Shown piece by piece: positions 6,832 through 14,969 of a stretch of 23,641 nucleotides of DNA. This DNA is from DASUCS01 sp041166365 (GTDB lineage: Bacteria; Actinomycetota; Acidimicrobiia; Acidimicrobiales; JACDCH01), in contig JBEEFX010000156.1 in the NCBI GenBank assembly GCA_041166365.1, forward strand, positions 1 through 23,641, in the 5' to 3' direction. The notes below the pieces were generated by a model. The model saw only the letters and a program-made list of their open reading frames with translations. It made no database searches and had not been told where the DNA came from. The translations under genes were made by a program, and so were the position numbers. Numbering within the stretch: the first letter of the stretch is position 1; the number at the start of each line of letters is the position of its first letter.

Positions 6832-8061
6832 CTAGAGGGTGACCGGCAGGGCTTTCAGGCCGCGCAGCACGAAGTGGTCGCGGTACTCGATCTCCGCCGC
6901 GGGCACCGCGAGCTGCATGTCGGGGAAGCGTCGCGCCAGCGTCGAGAACACGACTTGACCTTCGAGCCGAGCGAGCGCCGCGCCCAAGCAGTAATGGATG
7001 CCGTGACTGAACGTGAGGTGCTGGTTGTCTTCGCGTCCGATGTCGAGCCGATCGGGATCGGGGAACCGATCCGGGTCGCGGTTGGCGGCGGCGAGCAGCA
7101 CCACCACCTGGGTCTGCTTCGCGAACGTCCGCCCGGCCAGCTCGATGTCCTCGACCGCGGCCCGCCCGGTGACGTGCACCGGGCCGTCGTATCGCAGCAG
7201 CTCCTCGACGGTGCTCTCCTTCAACCCGTCGGGATCGGCGCACAGCCGGTCCCACTGGTCGCGGTGTTGCATCAGCGCGAACAGCCCGTTTCCGATCAGG
7301 TTCACGGTCGTCTCGTGACCGGCGAGGAACACGAGTAGGACAATCGAACGCAGCTCCTCCTCGGTGAGGACATCGCCCGCCTCCTCCACCGCGAGGAGGC
7401 CGCTCAGCAGGTCGTCCTTCGGCTCCGCCCGCCGCTGCTCGAACAAGCCGTTGAAGTAGTTGAGGAAGTACATCGCCGCGACGATCCCGCGGTTGAACGT
7501 GTCCTCGTCGATGTCGCCGTCGAGCAAGCGCGTGGCGTCTGCCGACCAGCCCTCGAATTGGTGACGGTCCTCCAAAGGCACCCCCATCAGCTCGCAGATG
7601 ACGATGAGTGGAAGCGGATACGCGAACGTCGAGATCACGTCGAACGGCTCCCCCGGCTTCACGTCGGACAACAGGTCGTCGAGGATGTCGGTCACGTGCC
7701 CCCGAAGCTGCTCGATGCGGCGCGGCGTGAAGGCCTTCGAGACGAGCCTGCGCAACCGAGTGTGATCGGGTGGGTCGAGGAACAGGAGCGTCTTCATGCC
7801 GACCTGGTCCATGTCGTCACTGATGCTCTGGCCGCCGGCCCGATCGACCGGGCGGTGCTCAGGGCTGCTCGACCACTTGGGATCGCGCAGGACGGCCTCG
7901 CAGTCCGCCCAGCGCGTCAGGATGTACTCGTCGAACTCCTCGACGTGTGCGATGGGCTGCTCGCGCCGCAACTCGTGATACATCGGATGCGGATCCCGGC
8001 GAGTAGCCGGATCACGCATCGTTTCGAACACGTTCGACGCCGTGCTTCCCTCGTTCCCCAT
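6832..8061 (-). CDS. Cytochrome P450
   Basis: A soluble bacterial class I P450 monooxygenase, 409 residues from ATG 8061. Landmarks in order: the I-helix oxygen-binding motif LAGHETT, the K-helix ExxR in EELLR, and the haem loop FSHGIHYCLGAALAR with C358 as the axial thiolate. It is close to the CYP107/CYP105-like actinobacterial group by general look; the substrate is not predictable. The frame is open to GTG 8112, but ATG 8061 sits exactly six bases after TACTGT (8068-8073 on the minus strand), so I read it as a leaderless start. A P450 needs redox partners; a suitable ferredoxin is encoded at 11589-11843, though not in the same operon. Confidence 0.95.
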   Translation of the reverse strand: MGNEGSTASNVFETMRDPATRRDPHPMYHELRREQPIAHVEEFDEYILTRWADCEAVLRDPKWSSSPEHRPVDRAGGQSISDDMDQVGMKTLLFLDPPDHTRLRRLVSKAFTPRRIEQLRGHVTDILDDLLSDVKPGEPFDVISTFAYPLPLIVICELMGVPLEDRHQFEGWSADATRLLDGDIDEDTFNRGIVAAMYFLNYFNGLFEQRRAEPKDDLLSGLLAVEEAGDVLTEEELRSIVLLVFLAGHETTVNLIGNGLFALMQHRDQWDRLCADPDGLKESTVEELLRYDGPVHVTGRAAVEDIELAGRTFAKQTQVVVLLAAANRDPDRFPDPDRLDIGREDNQHLTFSHGIHYCLGAALARLEGQVVFSTLARRFPDMQLAVPAAEIEYRDHFVLRGLKALPVTL

Positions 8062-8067
8062 CGTTCG

Positions 8068-8073
8068 ACAGTA
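8068..8073 (-). promoter_or_regulatory. -10 box TACTGT for the P450 gene (leaderless)
   Basis: TACTGT is separated by six bases from ATG 8061, placing the start codon at +1. A GTTCG-n12-CGAAC dyad (8063-8084) brackets the box and could bind a regulator. No -35 is recognisable. Confidence 0.5.
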
Positions 8074-8112
8074 AGCCTGCGAACAGCTTTCGGGCCATGT
8101 GGCATCCGCCAC

Positions 8113-8118
8113 TACCCT
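8113..8118 (+). promoter_or_regulatory. -10 box TACCCT for valS (leaderless)
   Basis: TACCCT is separated by eight bases from ATG 8127, and there is no SD sequence. The surrounding CACTACCCT recurs at 16124 and, as CACTACCAT, at 20641. Confidence 0.5.
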
Positions 8119-8126
8119 GCCGCTTC

Positions 8127-10661
8127 ATGAGCGAGCCCGTCGAGCGCCCAACCGGCTCGGCCGCGGTCCCGGAGAAGCCGTCGCTCGAAGGTCTCGAGAC
8201 GAAGTGGCGGGATCGCTGGGAGACCGACGGCACCTACGGCTTCGATCGCACGAAGACCCGCGATCAGATCTACGCCATCGACACCCCGCCGCCGACGGTG
8301 TCCGGCGCGCTGCACATCGGGCATTGCGCGTCGTACACGCACAAGGACCTCATGGCCCGTTTCTGGCGGATGCGCGGCAAGGAGGTCTTCTACCCGATGG
8401 GCTGGGACGACAACGGGCTCAACGTCGAGCGCCGCGTGCAGCTCATGCGCGGCGTCCTCTGCGATCCCTCCCTGCCCTACGACCCGGACTTCACGCCGTC
8501 CGACCCGCCGCCGAAGCGGCCGATCCCGGTGTCACGGCCCAACTTCATGCAGATCTGTGCGGAAGTGGTCGAGATGCTCGAGGAGAAGTATCACGAGCTG
8601 TGGTCGACGATGGGGCTGTCCGTCGACTGGGCCCAGTCGTACACGACGATCGGCGCGAAGGCGAGACGGGTCTCCCAGTACGGCTTCGTTCGCCTGCTCG
8701 AACGCGACCTCGCCTATCGCACGGAAGCTCCGACGCTGTGGGACGTCGACATGAAGACGGCGGTCGCGCAAGCCGAGCTCGAGGACCGAACGATCCCCGG
8801 CGCGTATCACCGGCTCGTGTTCCGGCGCGCCGACGGCGAGCCGCTGTACATCGAGACCACGAGACCGGAATTGCTCGCGGCCTGCGTCGCCGTCGTCGCC
8901 CATCCCGACGACGAGCGCTACAAGCCCCTGATGGGCACCGAAGTCACCACCCCCCTCTTCAACGTGCGCGTGCCCGTGCTTGCCCACGAGCTCGCCGACC
9001 CTGAGAAGGGTTCCGGCATCGCGATGATCTGCACCTTCGGGGACACGACCGACGTGATCTGGTGGCGGGACCTCGCGCTGCCGGTGCGCACCGTCGTCGA
9101 GAAGGACGGTCGGGTGGCAACCATGCCGCCGGCGGGTCTGGAAGATGGCGATGGCCGGGCCGCGTACAGCGAGATCGCCGGCCTCAACATGAAGCAGGCC
9201 CAGAAGCGCGTCGTCGAACTGTTGCAGGCCGCCGGTGGCATCGAAGGCGAACCGAGACCGATCGAGCATCCGGTGAAGTTCTGGGAGAACGGCAACCGCC
9301 CCCTCGAGATCGTCACGAACCGTCAGTGGTACATCCGCTATCCACCGACCGACGAGATGCTGGCCCGCGGCCGCGAGGTGCGCTGGCACCCCGAGTTCAT
9401 GCACGTCCGCTACGACAACTGGGTCAACGGGCTCGTCGGCGATTGGAACATCACACGACAGCGCTACTTCGGCGTGCCGTTCCCGATCTGGTACCCGATC
9501 GACGAAGACGGCAACGTCCTGCACGACCGGTTGCTGATCGCACGCGACGACCAGCTTCCGGTCGACCCGTCGACCGACGTCCCGGATGGCTACGCGCAAG
9601 AGCAGCGCGACAAACCCGGAGGCTTCGCCGGGGATCCCGACGTCATGGACACGTGGGCCACGTCGTCGCTCACGCCGCAGATCGCCGGCGGATGGCCTGA
9701 CGACCTCGACCTCTTCGCGCGCGTCTTCCCGATGGACCTGCGTCCGCAAGCCCACGACATCATCCGGACGTGGCTCTTCTACACCGTGATCCGGTCGCAC
9801 TACGAGTTCGACACTGCGCCGTGGTCCGACGCGTTGATCTCCGGCTTCGTCCAGGACCCGGATCGCAAGAAGCTCTCGAAGTCGGCCGGGAACTCACCCG
9901 ACGACCCGATGGCGATCATCGGGGAGTTCGGCGCAGACGCCGTGCGGTACTGGGCCTCCGGTGAACGGCCGGGGATGGATCTGGCCCTCGACCGCAACCA
10001 ATTCAAGGTCGGCCGCCGGCTGGCGACGAAGATCTTGAACGCGTCGCGGTTCGTGCTGGGTTTCGGCGAGCAACCGGACGCGGCCGCGGCGAGTGCGCCG
10101 CTCGATCTCGCGATGCTCGGACTTCTCGCCGAAGTCGTCGACGACGCCACCAAGGCGTTCGAGGAGTACGAGTACACCCGGGCGTTGGAGCGGACGGAGT
10201 CGTTCTTCTGGTCGTTCTGCGACGACTACCTCGAGTTGGTGAAGGCCCGGGCCTACACCGGCGACGCGTCGGCGGTCGCCGCGCTTCGGCTTGGTCTGTC
10301 AGCGCTGCTCCGGCTGTTCGCGCCCTTCCTGCCGTTCGTCACCGAAGAGGTCTGGAGCTGGTGGCAGGACGGCTCCGTGCATCGCAGCCTGTGGCCCACA
10401 CCTGGTGAAGTCGCGGCGGACGACGGCGACCCGCTCGTGTTGGAAGTGGCCGCCGAAGTCCTCGGTCAGGTGCGCAAGGCGAAGACGACGGCGAAGAAGT
10501 CGTTGCGCGCCGACGTTGCACTGGTCATCGTGCACGGCCGACCGGAGCAACTCGCCGCGCTCGAGGCGGCGCGCTCGGACGTGAGGGAAGCAGGTCGGAT
10601 CGCGGAGCTGCGCACGGAGCCGGCCGACGAGCTGACAGTTGTGGTCACGCTGTCGGAGTGA
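8127..10661 (+). CDS. valS: Valyl-tRNA synthetase, archaeal-like type
   Basis: Class I synthetase charging tRNA-Val; 844 residues from ATG 8127. The HIGH motif is at 63-66 in DTPPPTVSGALHIGH, the KMSKS counterpart is KLSKS at 582-586, and the CP1 editing domain lies between them, including TTRPELLAACVAVVAHPDD. The N-terminus (LETKWRDRWETDGTYGFDR) and PPPTVSG, rather than the usual bacterial PPPNVTG, mark it as the archaeal/rickettsial-like ValS branch. The C-terminal coiled-coil arm of E. coli-type ValS is short or missing. The frame is open to 8097, but ATG 8127 follows a -10 box at leaderless distance. The stop overlaps the end of the convergent MscS gene by 17 bp. Confidence 0.95.
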   Translation: MSEPVERPTGSAAVPEKPSLEGLETKWRDRWETDGTYGFDRTKTRDQIYAIDTPPPTVSGALHIGHCASYTHKDLMARFWRMRGKEVFYPMGWDDNGLNVERRVQLMRGVLCDPSLPYDPDFTPSDPPPKRPIPVSRPNFMQICAEVVEMLEEKYHELWSTMGLSVDWAQSYTTIGAKARRVSQYGFVRLLERDLAYRTEAPTLWDVDMKTAVAQAELEDRTIPGAYHRLVFRRADGEPLYIETTRPELLAACVAVVAHPDDERYKPLMGTEVTTPLFNVRVPVLAHELADPEKGSGIAMICTFGDTTDVIWWRDLALPVRTVVEKDGRVATMPPAGLEDGDGRAAYSEIAGLNMKQAQKRVVELLQAAGGIEGEPRPIEHPVKFWENGNRPLEIVTNRQWYIRYPPTDEMLARGREVRWHPEFMHVRYDNWVNGLVGDWNITRQRYFGVPFPIWYPIDEDGNVLHDRLLIARDDQLPVDPSTDVPDGYAQEQRDKPGGFAGDPDVMDTWATSSLTPQIAGGWPDDLDLFARVFPMDLRPQAHDIIRTWLFYTVIRSHYEFDTAPWSDALISGFVQDPDRKKLSKSAGNSPDDPMAIIGEFGADAVRYWASGERPGMDLALDRNQFKVGRRLATKILNASRFVLGFGEQPDAAAASAPLDLAMLGLLAEVVDDATKAFEEYEYTRALERTESFFWSFCDDYLELVKARAYTGDASAVAALRLGLSALLRLFAPFLPFVTEEVWSWWQDGSVHRSLWPTPGEVAADDGDPLVLEVAAEVLGQVRKAKTTAKKSLRADVALVIVHGRPEQLAALEAARSDVREAGRIAELRTEPADELTVVVTLSE

Positions 10662-11571
10662 TCGGCGGCACCGGCACCGCGATGCCGTTCTGCTCGAGCG
10701 CCTCTTTGATCCGCAATCGCAACTCGCGCATCAGCTTGAATTGCGCGCCCGGGCGCATCTTGAGCACGAGCCGGATGACGACGGCGCCATCGCGCACGTG
10801 CTCGACACCCCACACATCAGGCGGCTCGAGGATGTCGTGCTTCCACTCGTCGTCCTTCGCCATCTCGTCGGCGACCTGCTTGATGACCTCGGACGCTCGG
10901 CGGATGTCGGCGTCGTACGACACCGTCACGTCGATCAACGCGCGCGACCAGTCCTGCGACTTGTTGCCGACCCGGACGATCCCGCCGTTGGGCACGTGCC
11001 ACACGGTCCCGTCGGCTGAACGCAACCGAGTCGAACGGAGGTTCACCGCCTCCACGGTGCCCGTGGCCAGTCCGAGGTCCACGACATCGCCGACCCCGTA
11101 TTGGTCCTCGATGAGCATGAAGATGCCGGAGAGGAAGTCCTTGACGAGACTCTGCGCGCCGAAGCCGAGAGCCACGCCCGCGATGCCCGCCCCCGCGATC
11201 AGCGGGCCGAGGTTGATGCCGACCTCCCCGAGGATCAGCATCCCGGTGAACGTGGAGATGGTCGCCGTCGCCAGGCTGCGAAGCACGATCCCGATGGTCT
11301 GGGTCCGCGCCGCGGCGCGCGGGTTCACCGGGACACCTGAGAGCAGACCGCTGGTGGCCCGCCCGGCCAAGGTGTTCACGAAGCGGCGGATGAATCGCTG
11401 CGCGAAGCGATTCACGATGACGGCACCGATGACGATGAGCAGGATCTTCAACGGGGTGTGGACGACGAAGTCGGCCAACTTCGCCAGCGTCTGGTTGTGG
11501 GTGGCGTCCCAGATGCGCTCGCAGGCCCACCCGGGGCGGTCACCGCACGCGTCGATCAGTCGGGGATCCAT
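10645..11571 (-). CDS. MscS-family mechanosensitive channel
   Basis: A 308-residue inner-membrane channel of the small-conductance family, releasing solutes on hypo-osmotic shock. After a short extracytoplasmic N-terminus with two cysteines (DACGDRPGWAC) come a first helix (PLKILLIVIGAVIVNRFAQ), a second (TATISTFTGMLILGEVG), and the glycine/alanine-rich pore helix (LIAGAGIAGVALGFGAQSLVKDFLSG). The beta domain (QYGVGDVVDLG, VWHVPNGGI) and the C-terminal alpha/beta domain follow. It has three transmembrane segments, as in E. coli MscS. ATG 11571 lies 17 bases after the ferredoxin stop codon, so the pair is likely co-transcribed. The 3' end overlaps valS by 17 bp. Confidence 0.92.
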   Translation of the reverse strand: MDPRLIDACGDRPGWACERIWDATHNQTLAKLADFVVHTPLKILLIVIGAVIVNRFAQRFIRRFVNTLAGRATSGLLSGVPVNPRAAARTQTIGIVLRSLATATISTFTGMLILGEVGINLGPLIAGAGIAGVALGFGAQSLVKDFLSGIFMLIEDQYGVGDVVDLGLATGTVEAVNLRSTRLRSADGTVWHVPNGGIVRVGNKSQDWSRALIDVTVSYDADIRRASEVIKQVADEMAKDDEWKHDILEPPDVWGVEHVRDGAVVIRLVLKMRPGAQFKLMRELRLRIKEALEQNGIAVPVPPITPTA

Positions 11572-11588
11572 GCTCAAAGCGCTTCTCG

Positions 11589-11843
11589 CTACCCGGATCG
11601 ACGGGCGGCCAGCACCTCGATGAAGATGCACTCGCCGGGACAGTCGTCGGCGGCCTGCACCACGGCGTGCTCGAGGTGACGGGGAACGGATGCGAGGCTG
11701 GCCGAGCTCCCCGGATCGTTCAGTACGCGCTCCGCCTCCTTCACGTAGGCGATGCCGTCCTCGAGCAGGGTGAACACATCAGGCGCATGGTCCGTGCACA
11801 AACCGTCGCCGGTGCACAGGTCCTGGTCGATCCACACCTTCAT
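11589..11843 (-). CDS. Small single-cluster ferredoxin
   Basis: An 84-residue [3Fe-4S]/[4Fe-4S] ferredoxin of the type that feeds actinobacterial P450s. Cysteines are C10, C16, C68 and C72: CTGDGLC at the front and CPGEC at the back, with the family motif APDVF between. The cluster motif has Asp (D13) in the position that is Cys in classical 4Fe-4S proteins (CxxDxxC), so the cluster could be 3Fe-4S or an Asp-ligated 4Fe-4S. ATG 11843 is preceded directly by AGGGAG, too close for an ideal SD; an in-frame GTG lies six codons upstream. The reading frame extends far upstream, but that part is antisense to the mannosyltransferase gene. It is upstream of and probably co-transcribed with the MscS gene; the P450 at 6832-8061 is a possible partner. 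Confidence 0.85.
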   Translation of the reverse strand: MKVWIDQDLCTGDGLCTDHAPDVFTLLEDGIAYVKEAERVLNDPGSSASLASVPRHLEHAVVQAADDCPGECIFIEVLAARRSG

Positions 11844-11967
11844 CTCCCTACAGGTGAGCACAGGCTTACCCGCGACCCAAATCGGGCAGGTTTCCGTCCA
11901 AGCTGTGGGTAGGACATAATTCGCTCGTCCCCCTCGTCCGTGCAGTACCCGGAGGTTGTTTTCCACG

Positions 11968-13506
11968 ATGGCTCTCGAGGTCGCGCCAAGCGCGCCCACC
12001 GAGCAGCGCCGCGCGCTCGCGGGGCCATACATGTGGATCGGCCTCGCCGGCAGCGTCCTGATCGCGATCACCGCGCCGCTGTGGCGACTGTCCGGCCCCA
12101 CGTGGCGACTGACCGTGCCCGGCGTGCCGCACAACGGCGAACGTCCGGTCACCGCCATCGCCTTCGTCCTCGGCGTGTCGATGCTCGGCCTCGCGTGGAT
12201 GGGGCTCATCGCGCGGGTCGAGCGCAGTCATCTTCCCGAACGCGCTCGGATGCGCGCCGTCCTGGTGTGCGCGGTGATGTGGTTCGCTCCGTTGCTGCTC
12301 GGACCGCCGCTCCTGAGCAGTGACCTCTACAGCTACGCCGCTGAAGGCGCGATGGTCACCCAAGGTCTCGATCCGACGGTCGATGGCATGTACAAGCTGC
12401 ATTACGGCGACTACGTCGCACGAACCGATCCGGTCTGGCGCGGCAGCTTCGAGGACAAGTCCTACGGCAACCCCTACGGCCCCGTGCAGATGGGAGCTAC
12501 CGCAGCCGTCGTCGACCTGTCGGGCCACGACGTCGACCTGACGCTGTGGGGCCTCCGTCTTCTGGCCATCGCTTCCGTGTTCGCATCCGTGTGGGGGATC
12601 TGGGAGATCGCCCGACACCACGGCGTCGACCCGCCAACCGCCGTCGCGATCGGCATCGCGAATCCGATCACGGTCCTGCACCTCGTCGGCGGCGCGCACA
12701 ATGACGCGTTCTTGATGGCATTCCTCGTCACCGGCTGCGCGTTCGCGCTGCGAAGACGTTGGGTGCTCGGCGTCGCGTTCATCGCGCTTGCGATGGGCGT
12801 CAAGCTTCCGGCCGCTGCGGCCATCGTGTACCTCGGTTGGCAACGAGTCGGAGCGAGCGCGGCCATCCGCGAGCGAGTTCGCAGCGCGGGCCGAGCGTTG
12901 GCAGGCGCGTTCGCGATCACCCTCGCTTTGTGCGCCTTGATCGGCATCAGCCTCATCGGCTGGATCCAATCGATGCAGAACAGCGGCAGGACGATGGGCA
13001 CGCTGTCGGTCACCACTCGGGTCGGCTACGTCGTCAGTTCACTGTTCCGCGCCGTCGGGCTGCCATCGCACGACTCGACGTGGATCGCATTCTTCCGTCT
13101 CGGCGGGCTCGCGGCTGCCGGCGCGCTGTGTCTTTGGATGCTTGCTCGTGCCGATCGAATCGGTGCCATCCAGGCCACCGCGATCGCCATGATGGCCGTC
13201 GTCCTCCTCGGTCCGGTCGTCTGGCCGTGGTATCTCGCGCCGGCGATCGCGTTGCTCGGCGCCGCGGGCATCGGTCGCTGGCGACCGGCGCTCATCGTGT
13301 TGACGGTGGCGTTCTCGTTCGAGGTGTTTCCCGTCGGACCGAACTCGAAGCCGGTCCTCGAAGGCAGCCACTTCGTCAGCCTCGGGTTCATCCTGTTGAT
13401 CGTCGTGCTCACGGCCATCGCGCCGTTCGTCGTGGAGTGGTGGCGCGGGCTCGACGACGAAGAGCTCCCGGGCTCCGACCCGCTGCCCTTCGCCCCCGCC
13501 GACTGA
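11968..13506 (+). CDS. mptB: MptB-like polyprenol-phosphomannose-dependent alpha-1,6-mannosyltransferase
   Basis: A 512-residue GT-C glycosyltransferase with about a dozen transmembrane helices. It transfers mannose from polyprenyl-phosphomannose to growing envelope mannans (lipomannan in mycobacteria). The GT-C hallmark is the loop SSDLYSYAAEG after the second or third helix, with D119 the likely catalytic acid, followed by GLDPT and GNPYGPVQMG, as in MptA/MptB proteins. Conserved intramembrane motifs such as NPITVLHLVGGAHNDA and WPWYLAPA also fit. ATG 11968 is preceded by GGAGG (11951-11955), a rather long 12 bases away; an in-frame TTG at 11956 abuts it. The gene stops six bases before the end of the convergent binding-protein gene. 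The exact glycan product is an inference. Confidence 0.85.
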   Translation: MALEVAPSAPTEQRRALAGPYMWIGLAGSVLIAITAPLWRLSGPTWRLTVPGVPHNGERPVTAIAFVLGVSMLGLAWMGLIARVERSHLPERARMRAVLVCAVMWFAPLLLGPPLLSSDLYSYAAEGAMVTQGLDPTVDGMYKLHYGDYVARTDPVWRGSFEDKSYGNPYGPVQMGATAAVVDLSGHDVDLTLWGLRLLAIASVFASVWGIWEIARHHGVDPPTAVAIGIANPITVLHLVGGAHNDAFLMAFLVTGCAFALRRRWVLGVAFIALAMGVKLPAAAAIVYLGWQRVGASAAIRERVRSAGRALAGAFAITLALCALIGISLIGWIQSMQNSGRTMGTLSVTTRVGYVVSSLFRAVGLPSHDSTWIAFFRLGGLAAAGALCLWMLARADRIGAIQATAIAMMAVVLLGPVVWPWYLAPAIALLGAAGIGRWRPALIVLTVAFSFEVFPVGPNSKPVLEGSHFVSLGFILLIVVLTAIAPFVVEWWRGLDDEELPGSDPLPFAPAD

Positions 13507-13512
13507 TCCCGC

Positions 13513-14547
13513 TCAGCCGTACTGGACGGTCTTGCCGTCGCGCCATTCACGCAGCACGAGGTACGGGCCCTTGAGCGCGCCGCGATCCCACTGGCCGAAT
13601 CCCATCGTCGTGGCCTCGTGCCCGCTGGATGCAGGCAGCCGCTTCACGCGCTCGAGCCCGTCACGGATGCCGTCGCGCGTGAGGTGGTCGCCGCGGGCCA
13701 CCGCCTCGCCCAGCATCCGGCCGATGTCGTACGCGGCCACACCGACCGGCCCGGCCGCGGAGGCGCGATCGAGGTCGCGCAACTTGGTGCGCATCGCGTT
13801 GTCGTCACTCACGGTGTCGACGTAGACCCACCCGTCCCAGGCGTCGCGCCAGTCCCGCTGCGCGTACCCGAACATCAGCGCCGAGTTGGCGACGACCGGC
13901 ACGTTCCATTCCAGCGCCTGCACGGCCAACGACACCGTCCTCGCGGCGACACCCAGACCGAGGTAGACGAGGCCGTCGGGCTTGGATGCTTCGAGCCGGG
14001 CGACGAGGTCGGTGGCCTCGGTGGCCAAGGGCGCGATCACCGCGTTGGCCGTGACCTCGATGCCCACGGTCGCGCGGGCGAGCTCGAACCAATGGGCGTA
14101 CTGCGATCCGACGGGTGAGCGGTCGTGGACGACGGCGACGCGGCGAATCCCTCGGGTGGCGAGATGCTCGGCGAGCACCGCGGGCTCCTCCTCGAGAGAG
14201 CCGACTTGGTAGTGGAACATGTACTCGCTGCGCGTGATGGCGCCGCCGGTGTAGTTGATGCAGGAGAGCCCCGCGGCATCGGCGAGGTCGCGGACGACGA
14301 TGCCGTTGTCGCTGATCGACGGCCCGACGATGGCGAGGACACCCTGTTGCTCGAGCGCCGCAAACTTCTGCTCGACGTCGAACGCGGTGCCGCTCGGCAG
14401 GCCCACGGCCAGCTCGCGCACGAACTCCACCGGGCGGTCGAGCTCGACGGTGTCGAGGCCGAGTTGCACCGCTTTGGCGAAGCTGTCGCCACCGTCGTGC
14501 TGCGGGAAGTCGTAGAGCAATCCGATGAGAATCGGCGCCGCGGTCAT
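13513..14547 (-). CDS. Substrate-binding protein fold (Peripla_BP_6/LivK-like) without signal peptide
   Basis: A 344-residue protein with the type I periplasmic binding fold of branched-chain amino-acid and amide receptors. Family landmarks are AVGLPSGTAFDVEQKF, VLAIVGPSISDNG, SCINYTGG, RVAVVHDRSPVGSQYA, KPDGLVYLGLG and AAYDIGRMLGEA. The start is unusual: ATG 14547 overlaps the preceding stop as ATGA, and the mature fold begins at once (MTAAPILIGLLYDF), so there is no signal peptide or lipobox. The frame upstream is inside the DUF35 gene. It therefore looks cytosolic, and no permease or ATPase genes are nearby. It is the last gene of the thiolase-DUF35 operon, suggesting a role tied to acyl-CoA chemistry or ligand sensing rather than uptake (inference). 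Confidence 0.85.
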   Translation of the reverse strand: MTAAPILIGLLYDFPQHDGGDSFAKAVQLGLDTVELDRPVEFVRELAVGLPSGTAFDVEQKFAALEQQGVLAIVGPSISDNGIVVRDLADAAGLSCINYTGGAITRSEYMFHYQVGSLEEEPAVLAEHLATRGIRRVAVVHDRSPVGSQYAHWFELARATVGIEVTANAVIAPLATEATDLVARLEASKPDGLVYLGLGVAARTVSLAVQALEWNVPVVANSALMFGYAQRDWRDAWDGWVYVDTVSDDNAMRTKLRDLDRASAAGPVGVAAYDIGRMLGEAVARGDHLTRDGIRDGLERVKRLPASSGHEATTMGFGQWDRGALKGPYLVLREWRDGKTVQYG

Positions 14548-14969
14548 CGATCCAGCTCGAAGAGCGGAAGCGCGGCGGCGTCCGACACCGGCTCGAAGGT
14601 GACCCGCACGCGGTCGCCGATGTTGACCTCTTCGGCGGGGGTGCCGACCACGTTGCTCATCATGCGCGGGCCGTCGTCGAGGTCGATCAACGCGACGACG
14701 AATGGAATCAAATGCTTGAACGACCGGCTCGGGTTCTGGCGGATGATCGTGCGGCTGTAGATGGTGCCGCGGCCGCTGGCCTCGATCCAGGTGAGAGCGG
14801 ACGAGTGGCAGTTCGTGCACAGCGAGCGCCCGTACAGCTGACGCCGGCCGCACACCGAGCATTCCTGGACGAGGAGCTTGCCCTCGAGCGTGCCCGACCA
14901 GAACGGCGCGGACTCGGCGTCGGGGATCGGCGCGACCCGGGGCTTCGCGCCCTCTGGCAGCGTCGTCAC
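14544..14969 (-). CDS. DUF35 OB-fold/zinc-ribbon protein, thiolase partner
   Basis: A 141-residue protein with an N-terminal rubredoxin-like zinc ribbon (CSVCGRRQLYGRSLCTNC, two CxxC knuckles) and an acyl-CoA-binding OB fold (GRGTIYSRTII, PFVVALIDLDDGPRMMSNVVG, IGDRVRVTFEPV). Family members bind thiolase-like proteins, as in the ChsH2/Ltp2 retro-aldolase and PhlB-like acyltransferases. GTG 14969 overlaps the thiolase stop codon as GTGA, and its own stop overlaps the next start as ATGA, so all three genes are translationally coupled. The frame continues upstream to 17168, but that part is antisense or out of phase with the real genes. Confidence 0.93.
   Translation of the reverse strand: MTTLPEGAKPRVAPIPDAESAPFWSGTLEGKLLVQECSVCGRRQLYGRSLCTNCHSSALTWIEASGRGTIYSRTIIRQNPSRSFKHLIPFVVALIDLDDGPRMMSNVVGTPAEEVNIGDRVRVTFEPVSDAAALPLFELDR

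Noticed and set aside
8532..9800. Leftward 422-codon open frame
   Set aside because: Antisense to valS, whose motifs are unmistakable.
11866..12969. Leftward 367-codon open frame
   Set aside because: Antisense to the mannosyltransferase gene; no domain seen.
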